Origin: Thalassospira sp. MCCC 1A03138
GTDB taxonomy: Bacteria > Pseudomonadota > Alphaproteobacteria > Rhodospirillales > Thalassospiraceae
NCBI RefSeq assembly: GCF_002115785.1
Contig: NZ_JFJY01000001.1
Coordinates: 62,001 to 126,000 of the forward strand
DNA length: 64,000 bases
Direction: 5' to 3'
In this document: positions 9,986-18,663 of the stretch, piece after piece
How the letters are laid out: every line of letters begins with the position of its first letter
Numbering within the stretch: the first letter of the stretch is position 1
Notes under the pieces: model-generated
Told to the model about the DNA's origin: nothing
Seen by the model: only the letters and a program-made list of their open reading frames with translations
Databases searched by the model: none
Program-made: the position numbers and the translations under genes

Positions 9986-10903
9986 ATGCTTACCGATATG
10001 TACCGATCCCGAAGCGCTTCCCATCCAACCGTCATCGATCGTGTTGATCCGGTAATCTGGTCCGATCATGGCCATTGCCCGATGATCACGGCCGAGGATG
10101 AGAAGTTTTATGAAAAGAACGGCTTTCTGTTTCTGAAAAATGTTTTCAGCGATGGCGAAATCGCCAAGCTCCGCCGCGAGACCGGGCTGGTCGAAAATTC
10201 CGACCCGACCGACGAAGAGGTCATTTCGGAACCGGGCAGCGATGAAGTGCGCAGCGTTTTCCGCGTCCATGATAAAAGTGACGTGTTCGAGCGCCTGATA
10301 TCCGATGACCGGCTGGTTGCGATTGCCGAACATTTCCTTGATGACGATGTTTACATTCATCAATCACGGGTCAATTTCAAACCTGCCTTCAAGGGCAAGG
10401 AATTCTTCTGGCATTCGGATTTTGAAACCTGGCACACCGAAGACGGCATGCCCCGCATGCGTGCCCTTTCGATGTCGATCACTTTGACGGATAACTCGGC
10501 CCATAATGGCCCGTTAATGTTGATCCCGGGATCGCATAAAAAGTTCATTTCCTGCGTCGGAGAAACTCCCGATCAGAACTACAAAAACTCGCTCAAGATA
10601 CAGAAAATCGGCACTCCTGATCAGAAAAACCTCTCGGAAATGGTTGATGAGTGCGGGATTGTCGCACCTGTCGGCCCCGCCGGATCGATTCTGATTTTCG
10701 ACTGTAATACGCTGCACGGGTCGGGCAACAACATCACCCCCTACCCGCGGTCGAACCTGTTTTTCGTTTATAATGCGATGTCAAACAGGTTGGTTGCGCC
10801 GTTTGGCGGCACGAAGCCACGCCCGAACTTTCTGGCAACGCGCAAAGACAAAGATATTGTTCCGGTTCGGACCGGCCGCCACAAAATCAGGGCCGCCGAA
10901 TAA
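9986..10903 (+). CDS. ectD: Ectoine hydroxylase
   Basis: EctD converts ectoine to 5-hydroxyectoine with 2-oxoglutarate, O2 and Fe(II), making an osmo- and thermoprotectant. The start is the ATG at 9986, with AAAGGAGC 5 bases upstream; a longer open frame begins at 9794 without family similarity. The 305 residues match family length. The signature begins at FFWHSDFETWHTEDGMPRMR, which holds the iron His and Asp, and is followed by SMSITLTDN and GPLMLIPGSHK. The distal iron His is in NTLHGSGNN and the 2-oxoglutarate Arg in PYPRSN. No ectA, ectB or ectC lies nearby, so the substrate comes from genes elsewhere or from uptake. Confidence 0.95.
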   Translation: MLTDMYRSRSASHPTVIDRVDPVIWSDHGHCPMITAEDEKFYEKNGFLFLKNVFSDGEIAKLRRETGLVENSDPTDEEVISEPGSDEVRSVFRVHDKSDVFERLISDDRLVAIAEHFLDDDVYIHQSRVNFKPAFKGKEFFWHSDFETWHTEDGMPRMRALSMSITLTDNSAHNGPLMLIPGSHKKFISCVGETPDQNYKNSLKIQKIGTPDQKNLSEMVDECGIVAPVGPAGSILIFDCNTLHGSGNNITPYPRSNLFFVYNAMSNRLVAPFGGTKPRPNFLATRKDKDIVPVRTGRHKIRAAE

Positions 10904-10908
10904 CCCGA

Positions 10909-11583
10909 TCAGGATGACAGGAAACAGGGCGGCGATGATCCTTCCGCCCTGTTGATATCGCTGGTGGCCTTTTCGCTCACTGGCCGCATGCCCGCCTCGG
11001 TCAGAATGATATCGACCGGAATGTCATATTCGTGCGGAAAGATGTCAGCGATGCGCGTCGCTTCAAATCCGACACCGATGACAAGAGGACGAACGACCAT
11101 TGCGGCAAGTGTTCGATCAAAAAAACCGCCGCCATATCCCAAACGATAACCATGGCCATCGAACCCGACCAATGGCGCGATCATGACATGGACGGGCACG
11201 ACCGCCGTTCCAACCGGCTCAGGAATTCGGGCAAAGCCAGGCGCCATTTCTGTTTGCGGTGCCCAATCATGAAACACCATTGGCTGATCCTTGCCCGGTA
11301 CGATTGGCAAGGCGGCCTTTCCACCGCGATCAATATGATCGGAGACCACACCACACAGGTCGACTTCATTCTGTATCGGCCAGTAAAAGCCGATTGTGGC
11401 GTTGGGGCGCACGGCAAGGATATCGGCAAGTCCCATGCAAACGGCAGCTGATCGTTCCGCGTAAATCGCCGGATCCATTTGACTCCGCCACGCCAGAAGT
11501 TGCTTGCGCACCGCCTTTCGCCACCCGGATATCGCAATATCGTCGGTCTTTTCAGGTGGGGCGGGCAAAATGATCCGGGTCAT
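10909..11583 (-). CDS. 5-formyltetrahydrofolate cyclo-ligase
   Basis: This enzyme (Fau/YgfA, MTHFS) converts 5-formyl-THF to 5,10-methenyl-THF with ATP, returning a storage folate to one-carbon metabolism. From the ATG at 11583 there are 224 residues. The basic N-terminus WRKAVRKQLLAWR, IGFYWPIQNEVD and the C-terminal signature GYRLGYGGGFFDRTLA are all typical. A longer open frame to 11703 has no family similarity. It ends 5 bases from the convergent ectD stop with no clear terminator between them. The gene is often next to 6S RNA in proteobacteria, but I could not see one here. Confidence 0.92.
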   Translation of the reverse strand: MTRIILPAPPEKTDDIAISGWRKAVRKQLLAWRSQMDPAIYAERSAAVCMGLADILAVRPNATIGFYWPIQNEVDLCGVVSDHIDRGGKAALPIVPGKDQPMVFHDWAPQTEMAPGFARIPEPVGTAVVPVHVMIAPLVGFDGHGYRLGYGGGFFDRTLAAMVVRPLVIGVGFEATRIADIFPHEYDIPVDIILTEAGMRPVSEKATSDINRAEGSSPPCFLSS

Positions 11584-11650
11584 GGGGCTTAACCTGATGG
11601 CGATTAGAGAAACAGGTGCGATAGCAATCCTATCGTAAAAAGGTCCTGAA

Positions 11651-11679
11651 ACGAATAACGCGCCGGAGACCGGCGCGTT
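11651..11679 (-). terminator. Terminator of the cold-shock gene
   Basis: A perfect 10-bp stem AACGCGCCGG/CCGGCGCGTT (11657-11666 with 11670-11679, 3-nt loop) followed on the minus strand by ATTCGTTTC. The T-tract is short. Confidence 0.7.
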
Positions 11680-11715
11680 AACGGTTGTCAGCAAAAGCTG
11701 CAATCCAAAATCAAA

Positions 11716-11922
11716 TTACATGATGGAGAGTTCTTCTGCCGACATGCGGCCGTTACGACCTTCAATCAGCTCGAATTGAACCTTCTGACCCTCATCAAGT
11801 CCCTGCAAACCAGCGCGCTGAACAGCGGTGATGTGCACGAATGCATCTTTGCCGCCTTCGTCCGGGGTGATGAAGCCATAACCCTTGGTCGCATTGAACC
11901 ACTTAACCGTTCCGGTAGCCAT
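11716..11922 (-). CDS. Cold-shock domain protein (CspA family)
   Basis: A 68-residue single cold-shock domain that binds single-stranded RNA and DNA. From the ATG at 11922 it reads [20 protein letters not shown] and carries both RNP motifs, KGYGFI and DAFVHI. The C-terminus [15 protein letters not shown] is usual for alphaproteobacterial Csps. AAGGA lies about 10 bases upstream. The open frame extends to 11994, but those 24 residues are not part of the fold and probably belong to a 5' leader. Cold-inducible csp mRNAs have long leaders, and about 1 kb without a gene lies upstream here. Confidence 0.95.
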   Translation of the reverse strand: MATGTVKWFNATKGYGFITPDEGGKDAFVHITAVQRAGLQGLDEGQKVQFELIEGRNGRMSAEELSIM

Positions 11923-12977
11923 ATCCGTAGTCGTCCTTAGTTTTGGTAATCGCATTTCCCAAGCGCGGAAAATGCTTAAGTTACGTCCCTGCAATACGCC
12001 TTTGAACCAGCGTCAGAACCCTCAACCAGAAGGCAACAACACAGACCAAAGATGCACTGCATCGTTTCAACATTTACGCGAATTTGGACCTTCACGCAAC
12101 GAATTCGTGTTTGAAGTTCTTTATTCAACGCTGATGGTTAGCCGGTATTTTGCGAATATTGCTTGCTGATCGACGTTCAACTTTCAGCACAACCTGATCG
12201 CGCCGGGGGCACATTGATTTCGAACGAATTTCAATTTTGACCTGCCTTGTCGTGACAAGCTACCGTCTGGCAACCTGATCAAGATCAGTGAACCCGGCCA
12301 AAACGCTTGGATTTCACTTGTCTCAAGACGGAAGCAGCATCATTCGAACCACATTTTTCCGACAGCAGATAAGTCACCATCCCCATTCAGCCCCCCACGC
12401 AAGAAGACAGGCCGGATCAATCTGGCCATACCGGATTTAACAAGCAACAGAGCGGACCATCCGTTGCATCAGGCGCGACAGACAAATGTGAACATTTTCA
12501 CAAAACTGAACATATAAAGACTGTTTTTCAATGCTCCGACATATGTCAGAAATCATTTTATTGCGCCGAGTCCCTAGATAGTTTTCCAAAACCAAACGGA
12601 CAGGCCAAAAGCGAATCACATGGTACTTGCCACGGCTCCATACGAAGTGCCACCCGCAAATACAAGGTACTTTCCCCGAACAACAAAACCGGGAATATAA
12701 AACATCAATATTCAATCAAAAGAACCAACCACCTGTAGCCGTTAGGATTTCTGGCGTCCCTGTCCGTTCGTATTTCGAATGTTCGATTTTGTCATAATTG
12801 TTGACGCGGTTTCTCGTGACAAGCAGAGGCAATTCGGTTGAAGATAGAAATAAATGTGTAAAAAGCAGCACGCAGTCACAACATATAAAAAACGAGCAAA
12901 CCGGATAATTCCGGACGGATTGGGACATAAGCAGTTGGTAAAAAGGTTAAGCCGAAGACCGGATCGGAAAACATAAA
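11923..12977. other. Long intergenic region, no gene recognised
   Basis: About 1 kb, more A+T-rich than its surroundings, between the divergent cold-shock and GGDEF genes. Short open frames on the minus strand (12437-12715, 12716-12928) have no recognisable protein features or convincing ribosome sites. Two perfect small dyads stand close together: CTTGTC-GT-GACAAG (12246-12259) and CTGATC-AA-GATCAG (12275-12288). The 11-mer TCGTGACAAGC occurs near 12250 and again near 12814. It probably holds the csp leader and promoters; a small RNA is possible but unproven. Confidence 0.5.
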
Positions 12978-14006
12978 TTGACTGCCACGACAAAGATCGC
13001 CAATCCACGCGACATTGCGCACAATGTCATGACGCTGATCGCCGAGTTGAATCTGCAGCCCACGCCGCAGGTTTATCACGTATTTTACAGCTATCTGACT
13101 GATGAGATTCCCGAACTGAGCCAACTGATCAAGGTATTGATCCGCAACACCCAGGAACTGGATGAAGAGACCGTTTTCCGGATTTACCACAAATTCCTCG
13201 GGACACATGCCCTGCAACAGCGACTGAATATGGGGGTCGAAGGATTGCAGGCTGCGGTCGAACGGGTAGAAGAAGCTGTTCACAGCGTCCTTCGTGAAAC
13301 CGAAGGCTTCTGCGAGCATCTGGACAATGCATCCGATCAGTTAAGCTCGGACGATATTACGCTTGAAGTCGCGCGCGATGTTACCCGCGAACTTTCAAGT
13401 GCCACCCGAGATGCCCATGGTCGTTACAGTGAATTCAACGGTTGCCTTGACGAGTACCACAATGAAGTTCGCCGGGTTCGCAGCGAACTGGAACTGGTGC
13501 GCCGTGATGCATTGACCGATACCCTGACCGGGATCGCCAACCGTAAGAATTTTGATGCATCGCTTCGTGATGCGGTAACGACAACGATGGAAACCGGCGC
13601 CCCGTTAAGCCTTTTGATGATCGATATCGATCATTTCAAAAACTTCAATGACAATCACGGCCATCGTGCCGGGGACGGGGTTTTGAAGGCTGTTGCAAGG
13701 GTTCTGGTCAATTCGACCAAAGGGGCGGATACCGTTGCGCGTTATGGTGGCGAAGAATTTGCCGTGATCCTGCCCGACACGACATTGGAAAACGCCACGA
13801 AACTTGCCAACAAATTGCGAGACAATGTTTCAGGTCAAAGAATTATCAATAAGAAAACAGGCAAGGATTTCGGTAAGTTAACCGTTTCAATCGGCTTGAC
13901 GTCTTATAAGCTTGGCGAGAATATACTGGAGTTTGTTGACCGTGCTGACGGCGCGCTTTATCAAGCCAAACAGGAAGGCAGAAATACCTGCATTATGATA
14001 ATGTGA
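12978..14006 (+). CDS. Soluble diguanylate cyclase with unknown N-terminal sensor region
   Basis: A 342-residue protein with no membrane segment. Residues about 1-165 are helical and unrecognised. A GGDEF domain follows from about residue 175 (DALTDTLTGIANRKNFD) with the active-site loop RYGGEEF, so it should make c-di-GMP from GTP. The usual RxxD product-inhibition site five residues before GGEEF reads KGAD, so the inhibitory site is probably weakened. The TTG at 12978 is taken as start with GGAAAAC upstream; an in-frame ATG at 13029 would remove 17 residues. A large noncoding region precedes it. Confidence 0.88.
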   Translation: MTATTKIANPRDIAHNVMTLIAELNLQPTPQVYHVFYSYLTDEIPELSQLIKVLIRNTQELDEETVFRIYHKFLGTHALQQRLNMGVEGLQAAVERVEEAVHSVLRETEGFCEHLDNASDQLSSDDITLEVARDVTRELSSATRDAHGRYSEFNGCLDEYHNEVRRVRSELELVRRDALTDTLTGIANRKNFDASLRDAVTTTMETGAPLSLLMIDIDHFKNFNDNHGHRAGDGVLKAVARVLVNSTKGADTVARYGGEEFAVILPDTTLENATKLANKLRDNVSGQRIINKKTGKDFGKLTVSIGLTSYKLGENILEFVDRADGALYQAKQEGRNTCIMIM

Positions 14007-14177
14007 CATATCTGTCAGGTTGAGACTGGAAACATCGATACGTTCTCCCAACCTTATCGGTATGAGAATATGGACACTACCAGTCCCGGGGGCTGCTGCA
14101 ATAAACTGACTGTCAGCCCTATCGCAGGAGCTGACGATAAATCAGACCAGCAGTGCCAATCCGGGCGGAGCAAATAA

Positions 14178-15212
14178 ATGAACAAACCGACGCGCGAACG
14201 GAAACTTGATCTTGAACACAAGGTCTTTAAATCGTTCGAGGAATGCCATTTCCAAAAGTCTGACCTTTCGGACGAGGCTCTTTTTGTGCTGAAAATGGCC
14301 GAAGGATCGGTTGTATCCCTGCCCCTTAAGGCGGTTTGCAAGGAATTCGGGATAGACCCGGATTCAAATGATGGTGAACTGATCGGCCTTGTCGACAAGT
14401 CACTGGATTTCGTCAATGTGCTGCGCCCCGGCGATGATTTGCCGCTCGAAGTTCTGACGGGCGAGGCGTCGTGGGATGTCGATGAAGATCACCGTGCGAT
14501 CGCCTATAACCGTCTGACCATGCAGCTTGTCACCTGGATGTCCGGGAATGAAGAACTGATCACTGATCCCGAACAGCTGATGCAGATCGCCGAGGACCCC
14601 GGCACCAAGAAAAAGATCAATCAGGCATTCGACGAAGTCGCCGATAAACTCAATATCGGCCGCGAAAACCGCGAGGAAGTCGTCAATCTGGTTCATCAGG
14701 TCGCCGAGGAACTTTCTTATGTCGAAACGCTGCGCGACAAGTACCGCAATGTGAAAAAGATCGACACGAAGCTGCAGGAACTGCGCCGTATCTATGCACA
14801 TGAAAAGGGCGTTCTGGAAACGGTCACACAGGTCATTCGCCTGATTGATGATGCGATGAAAAAGTTTGAAACCAGCTTTGACGAGATTGACGCCAATACC
14901 GGCGAAATCATGTCAGTCCTGCGTAACTTCACGACCCAGCGCCAGTATATCCGCAACAAGCGCGATGATCTGTATCGCCGTCTGCGGGCATGGGAACCGC
15001 TTTTTGAACGCTGGGATACGATGGCACTGGAACGGGGCGCACCGGCGGTGCGTCTGGTCCGCGATACATATCAGTTCCTTGCCCCACGTTTCATGAAGGT
15101 CAAGGAATGGCTGATGATGACAAAGGTGCAGGACGGGATTGCCGCAGGCCAAAGCTTCAAGAACGAAGACGAACGCATGGGCGCTCTCAAAGGCAAGATG
15201 ATGCAGTGGTAA
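14178..15212 (+). CDS. Conserved-looking hypothetical protein with a coiled-coil C-terminal half
   Basis: I do not recognise this 344-residue protein. It has no signal peptide or membrane segment. Residues about 1-150 are acidic and globular-looking. Residues about 165-290 are charged and helical, with heptad-like spacing (VETLRDKYRNVKKIDTKLQE and LRRIYAHEKGVLETVTQV), suggesting a coiled coil and oligomerisation. The C-terminus is basic with aromatic residues. The ATG at 14178 has GGAG 8 bases upstream, and codon use resembles the neighbours. It follows the GGDEF gene by 171 bases and ends at a strong terminator. No function is assigned. Confidence 0.8.
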   Translation: MNKPTRERKLDLEHKVFKSFEECHFQKSDLSDEALFVLKMAEGSVVSLPLKAVCKEFGIDPDSNDGELIGLVDKSLDFVNVLRPGDDLPLEVLTGEASWDVDEDHRAIAYNRLTMQLVTWMSGNEELITDPEQLMQIAEDPGTKKKINQAFDEVADKLNIGRENREEVVNLVHQVAEELSYVETLRDKYRNVKKIDTKLQELRRIYAHEKGVLETVTQVIRLIDDAMKKFETSFDEIDANTGEIMSVLRNFTTQRQYIRNKRDDLYRRLRAWEPLFERWDTMALERGAPAVRLVRDTYQFLAPRFMKVKEWLMMTKVQDGIAAGQSFKNEDERMGALKGKMMQW

Positions 15213-15248
15213 CACTGATCCGACCTTGATCGCCCTGCCCTCAATTGC

Positions 15249-15280
15249 AAAAGCGCAGCCAATGCCGCGCTTTTTCTTTT
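15249..15280 (+). terminator. Terminator between convergent genes
   Basis: AAAAGCGC (15249-15256) pairs with GCGCTTTT (15267-15274), followed by a T-rich run ending at 15280. The A-tract on the left also gives a weaker T-tract on the minus strand, so it may serve the convergent gene at 15298. Confidence 0.8.
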
Positions 15281-15297
15281 GGGCGTTAAAGTCGTCC

Positions 15298-15615
15298 CTA
15301 TTGCTTCATGATCTTTAGCGCGACATGCCCATCAATCATGGTAATCGACTTTTTCGACGATGCCGGTACCGGCACGCGCACATCAATGCAATAGGCAATC
15401 AGGGCTGCCGCCAGTTCTGCACCTGCTGCCGGGACAATTATCGGATCACCATGATCGGCAATGATATTGAGCCGTGCGGCAATTTCAGGAGATTTTTCAA
15501 TTTCGAGCCTCCCGATCTGACCGGGCGGCAACGGCTTTCCGGTGCGGCGGCGATATCCGACCAGCGCCTTGATCAGCTCGCTTTCCTCGAAAATGATGCA
15601 GCGCAATTCGCGCAT
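15298..15615 (-). CDS. Hypothetical protein, 105 residues
   Basis: A small cytosolic-looking protein I do not recognise. It starts MRELRCIIFEESELIKALVG and has a central segment LPPGQIGRLEIEKSPEI. A hydrophobic Ala-rich helix AAGAELAAALIAYCID follows, then a basic C-terminus. The ribosome site AGGAAGAG 5 bases before the ATG at 15615 is strong, which supports a real gene despite its size. It converges on the preceding unknown gene across a shared terminator. Confidence 0.7.
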   Translation of the reverse strand: MRELRCIIFEESELIKALVGYRRRTGKPLPPGQIGRLEIEKSPEIAARLNIIADHGDPIIVPAAGAELAAALIAYCIDVRVPVPASSKKSITMIDGHVALKIMKQ

Positions 15616-15699
15616 AATGGCTCTTCCTGCAAATAAACTTATACAACGATATAAGGCAGGATAATCCGATTTAAAGAGGTTTTACAAACAAATAGGCCC

Positions 15700-16323
15700 C
15701 TAACTTGACGCCAGCCAGATTCCGACCGCGATCATCAGCGTCCCGGCGATCCGATTAAGGATACGGACATTGCCGCTTTTTTCCAGAAAGTGTCGCAACG
15801 ACCGGCCGCCCGAAGCATAAAGCGTCATGCAAATCAGTTCTGTCACCAGAATGATTGCCACCAGCACGGAAAGCTGCGGCGCTATAGCATGTTCAAGGCT
15901 GATAAAGGGCGGCAATAAAGCCACCATAAACGCCCAGCCCTTCGGATTGGCAATTGCCGTCACAAACCCCTGAGAAGCAAGCGCAAATGGGGTCGCGGGG
16001 CGGGAGGCGTCAATTTCAGCGTTAAATGCCATGCGTCCGCGCGAACGCCACATCTGGATACCCAGCCACGCCAGATAGGCACCACCCACATATTTGAAAA
16101 CAGCAAAGACCGCCGGATATTCCAGCATCACCGTTGCAACACCAAGGGCCGAGGCCACCACGACAATCCCAACGCCCACAAGTTCGCCCATCATCATCCA
16201 GACGGTACGGCGCACGCCAATCGTCATTCCCATTGTCAGCGCAAGGGTCATGCACATGCCCGGCGTGATCGAGACAAAGAAGGCCGTCGGGATAAAGGCC
16301 CCGATCAAAGACAGGCTTACCAT
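15700..16323 (-). CDS. LysE/RhtB-family amino-acid exporter
   Basis: A 207-residue inner-membrane protein with about six hydrophobic segments. The N-terminal GAFIPTAFFVSITPGMCMTLAL resembles the LysE signature (PGP region), with FKYVGGAYLAWLGIQMWRSR next and the central NPKGWAFMVALLPPFI, where NPK is characteristic. The family exports amino acids such as lysine, threonine or homoserine; the substrate here is unknown. The usual PGP is PGM. It stands alone, divergent from the leuA leader region. Confidence 0.9.
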   Translation of the reverse strand: MVSLSLIGAFIPTAFFVSITPGMCMTLALTMGMTIGVRRTVWMMMGELVGVGIVVVASALGVATVMLEYPAVFAVFKYVGGAYLAWLGIQMWRSRGRMAFNAEIDASRPATPFALASQGFVTAIANPKGWAFMVALLPPFISLEHAIAPQLSVLVAIILVTELICMTLYASGGRSLRHFLEKSGNVRILNRIAGTLMIAVGIWLASS

Positions 16324-16580
16324 CGTGTATATCCGTAAGTTGGTGGCGGCACTTGATACGAAACGTTATCGGAAAATTTTCTGGGGCATTTCGCATCGAT
16401 ACAGCAACAGATAACCAAGAATCTGAACACTTCAAGTGCAATCTTTGGCTTGGGTGGTTTGTCATTCTCGTATTTGATCAATGTAGCTCTATCCTATGCT
16501 GCACGCCGCCATATGGGCCTGCGACAATACCGTCGCGCTAATTTCCACCCTTAAAAGCGCATCAAAGATACAAAAATTAC

Positions 16581-16608
16581 TTGACCTTGGCGGGCCGTCC
16601 GATGAAAT
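16581..16608 (+). promoter_or_regulatory. Candidate promoter for the leuA leader transcript
   Basis: TTGACC (16581-16586), a 16-base spacer and TGAAAT (16603-16608) lie about 55 bases before the leader peptide start. Moderate match. Confidence 0.35.
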
Positions 16609-16660
16609 TGGGTGCGTCGCCAGCACAGCCTGGCACTTCGATACCATTTGATGAAGACCG

Positions 16661-16807
16661 ATGACCGCAGACATTTGCAACATTCCTGCAATTGCCGATC
16701 GCACCGAAGCCGATGCTTCGGGTGCCTTTGTGCTGTCTGCTCTAAACCTAATTCTCGGTCTTCTTGGTCTCGCAGCGCTCGGGTCGCTACGACTTACCCG
16801 CCCCTGA
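16661..16807 (+). CDS. leuA leader peptide (leucine-rich)
   Basis: A 48-codon open frame, ATG at 16661 to TGA at 16805-16807, upstream of leuA. Its C-terminal half (VLSALNLILGLLGLAALGSL and then RLTRP) has ten leucines in 25 residues. The leucine codons are mostly CTA, CTT and CTC with only one CTG, although CTG dominates in neighbouring genes. Rare regulatory codons in a short peptide before a biosynthetic gene are the hallmark of ribosome-mediated attenuation. The stop codon lies inside one arm of a perfect inverted repeat (16801-16865). The exact start is uncertain; a later GTG is possible. Confidence 0.75.
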   Translation: MTADICNIPAIADRTEADASGAFVLSALNLILGLLGLAALGSLRLTRP

Positions 16808-16865
16808 GCGTACGAAGACGGTTCGGATTACCAAATAGGTCAATCCATTTACCGCAGCTCAGGGG
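16801..16865 (+). promoter_or_regulatory. Inverted repeat spanning the leader stop codon (candidate attenuator element)
   Basis: CCCCTGAGC (16801-16809) and GCTCAGGGG (16857-16865) are a perfect 9-bp pair, 47 bases apart. The first arm contains the leader peptide stop, so a ribosome stalled on the leucine codons or waiting at the stop would change its pairing. GTCG-CTA-CGAC (16783-16793) can form a competing hairpin over the last leucine codons. No T-run follows the right arm. Later pairs near 16917-16934 could influence leuA translation instead. Confidence 0.55.
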
Positions 16866-16951
16866 AACAAGTCGCGCCACAAGGCCCGCACTCTTTCCAA
16901 ATTGACGTTTCAAATTTCGGGCAAAGTCCCGCTTGATCAGGAATTACGGTA

Positions 16952-18502
16952 ATGGCTAGTGCTAACGACAATCGCGTCATCATTTTTGACACCACCCTGC
17001 GTGACGGCGAACAGTCCCCGGGTGCATCAATGACGCTCGATGAAAAACTGCGTGTGGCACACGCATTGGCAGAAATGAAAGTCGACATCATTGAGGCAGG
17101 CTTTGCCATCGCATCGAATGGCGACTTCCGGTCAGTCAATGAAATCGCCAAACAAATCAAGGGCCCGACCATCTGTTCGCTGGCCCGTGCGGCCAAAGGC
17201 GACATCGAACGGGCTGCCGAAGCACTGGAACCGGCAGAAAACAAACGCATCCACACCTTCATTTCCACAAGCCCCCTGCATATGAAATTCAAATTGCAGA
17301 TGGAACCGGAACGCGTTCTGGAAAAGGTGATTGAAAGTGTCACACTGGCACGCAAATTTACCGACGACGTTGAATGGTCGGCCGAGGACGGATCGCGCAC
17401 CGAGCATGACTTCCTGTGCCGTTGCGTTGAAGCCGCGATTGATGCCGGTGCGACCACCATCAACATCCCCGATACGGTTGGCTACACCACCCCTACCGAA
17501 TATGCCGATCTGATGACCATGCTGTTTAACCGTGTGCCGAATATCGACAAGGCCATCCTGTCGGTTCACTGCCACAACGATCTGGGTATGGCGGTTGCGA
17601 ACTCGCTGGCGGCTGTCCATGCTGGTGCCCGCCAGATCGAATGCACGATCAACGGTCTGGGCGAACGCGCTGGCAACGCGGCACTGGAAGAAATCGTCAT
17701 GGCGCTGAAAACGCGCAACGATGCCTTCCCGTATGAAACCGGGATCGATTCAACCAAAATCATGAACGCATCACGTCTGGTGTCGGCTGTGTCGGGCTTC
17801 GTCGTACAACCGAACAAGGCGATTGTCGGCGCAAACGCCTTCGCCCATGAAAGCGGTATTCATCAGGACGGCTTCCTGAAGAATTCCGAAACCTATGAAA
17901 TCATGAAACCGGAAAGCATCGGCCTGAACAAATCAAGTCTGGTGATGGGCAAGCATTCCGGCCGTCATGCCTTCAAGGAAAAGCTCAAGGAACTGGGCTT
18001 TGCCGAACTGGGCGACAATGCCATCGAAGACGCGTTCGCCCGCTTCAAGGAACTGGCAGACAAGAAGAAAGAAGTCTATGACGACGACATCGTCGCACTG
18101 GTCGATGATGGCATGCGTGATAACGAACATATCAAGTTCGTGTCGCTGGCTGTCACCTGTGGCTCCAAAGGTCCACAGACCGCCGAACTGGAACTGAATG
18201 TGAATGGGGAAACCCGCACTGCCAAAACCACCGGCGATGGCCCGATTGATGCAACCTTCAACGCCATAAAGGCAATCTATCCACATGACTGGAAGCTGAA
18301 ACTCTATCAGGTTCATGCTGTCACCGAAGGCACGGACGCACAGGGTACGGTTACCGTCAAACTGGATGGTGAAGACCGTACCGTGGTTGGCAATGCATCG
18401 GATACCGACACCGTTGTCGCATCCTGCGTGGCCTATGTCACCGCTGTTAACAAGCTGATCGAGAAAAGCCAGAAAACGGCACCGGACGCCATGGCTTCCT
18501 GA
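16952..18502 (+). CDS. leuA: 2-isopropylmalate synthase
   Basis: LeuA condenses acetyl-CoA with 2-ketoisovalerate, the first committed step of leucine synthesis. The 516 residues begin with the HMGL-like barrel: FDTTLRDGEQSPGASM holds the metal Asp and catalytic Arg, and the metal HxH is in SVHCHNDLGMAVAN, followed by GLGERAGNAALEEI. The Gly-rich linker region and C-terminal LeuA regulatory domain (about 385-510) are present, so leucine feedback is likely. AGGA lies 8 bases before the ATG. Transcription or translation is probably also controlled by the upstream leucine-rich leader, and a terminator follows at 18527. Confidence 0.97.
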   Translation: MASANDNRVIIFDTTLRDGEQSPGASMTLDEKLRVAHALAEMKVDIIEAGFAIASNGDFRSVNEIAKQIKGPTICSLARAAKGDIERAAEALEPAENKRIHTFISTSPLHMKFKLQMEPERVLEKVIESVTLARKFTDDVEWSAEDGSRTEHDFLCRCVEAAIDAGATTINIPDTVGYTTPTEYADLMTMLFNRVPNIDKAILSVHCHNDLGMAVANSLAAVHAGARQIECTINGLGERAGNAALEEIVMALKTRNDAFPYETGIDSTKIMNASRLVSAVSGFVVQPNKAIVGANAFAHESGIHQDGFLKNSETYEIMKPESIGLNKSSLVMGKHSGRHAFKEKLKELGFAELGDNAIEDAFARFKELADKKKEVYDDDIVALVDDGMRDNEHIKFVSLAVTCGSKGPQTAELELNVNGETRTAKTTGDGPIDATFNAIKAIYPHDWKLKLYQVHAVTEGTDAQGTVTVKLDGEDRTVVGNASDTDTVVASCVAYVTAVNKLIEKSQKTAPDAMAS

Positions 18503-18526
18503 TCAGGCATTCTGCATTTTGAGAAT

Positions 18527-18554
18527 AAAGGGGTGGTATTTGCCGCCCCTTTTT
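18527..18554 (+). terminator. leuA terminator
   Basis: AAAGGGGTGG (18527-18536) pairs with CCGCCCCTTT (18543-18552), one G-T wobble, followed by further Ts. Confidence 0.8.
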
Positions 18555-18663
18555 CCGTTTCAGGGCTGGTTTCCGTCAGACCCCCGCTGTTTAGCAGGCA
18601 TGATTGCTGTGAACCCGCGCATTCTGTGATACATTATGCGTCTTGAACGAAGGGGCCAGAGCC

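Noticed and set aside
11584..12300. 6S RNA near the 5-formyl-THF cyclo-ligase gene
   Set aside because: That linkage is common in proteobacteria, but I could not find a long imperfect stem with a central bubble here.
12437..12928. Short minus-strand frames in the 1 kb gap before the GGDEF gene
   Set aside because: No convincing ribosome sites, odd composition (many Cys and Phe) and no domain features.
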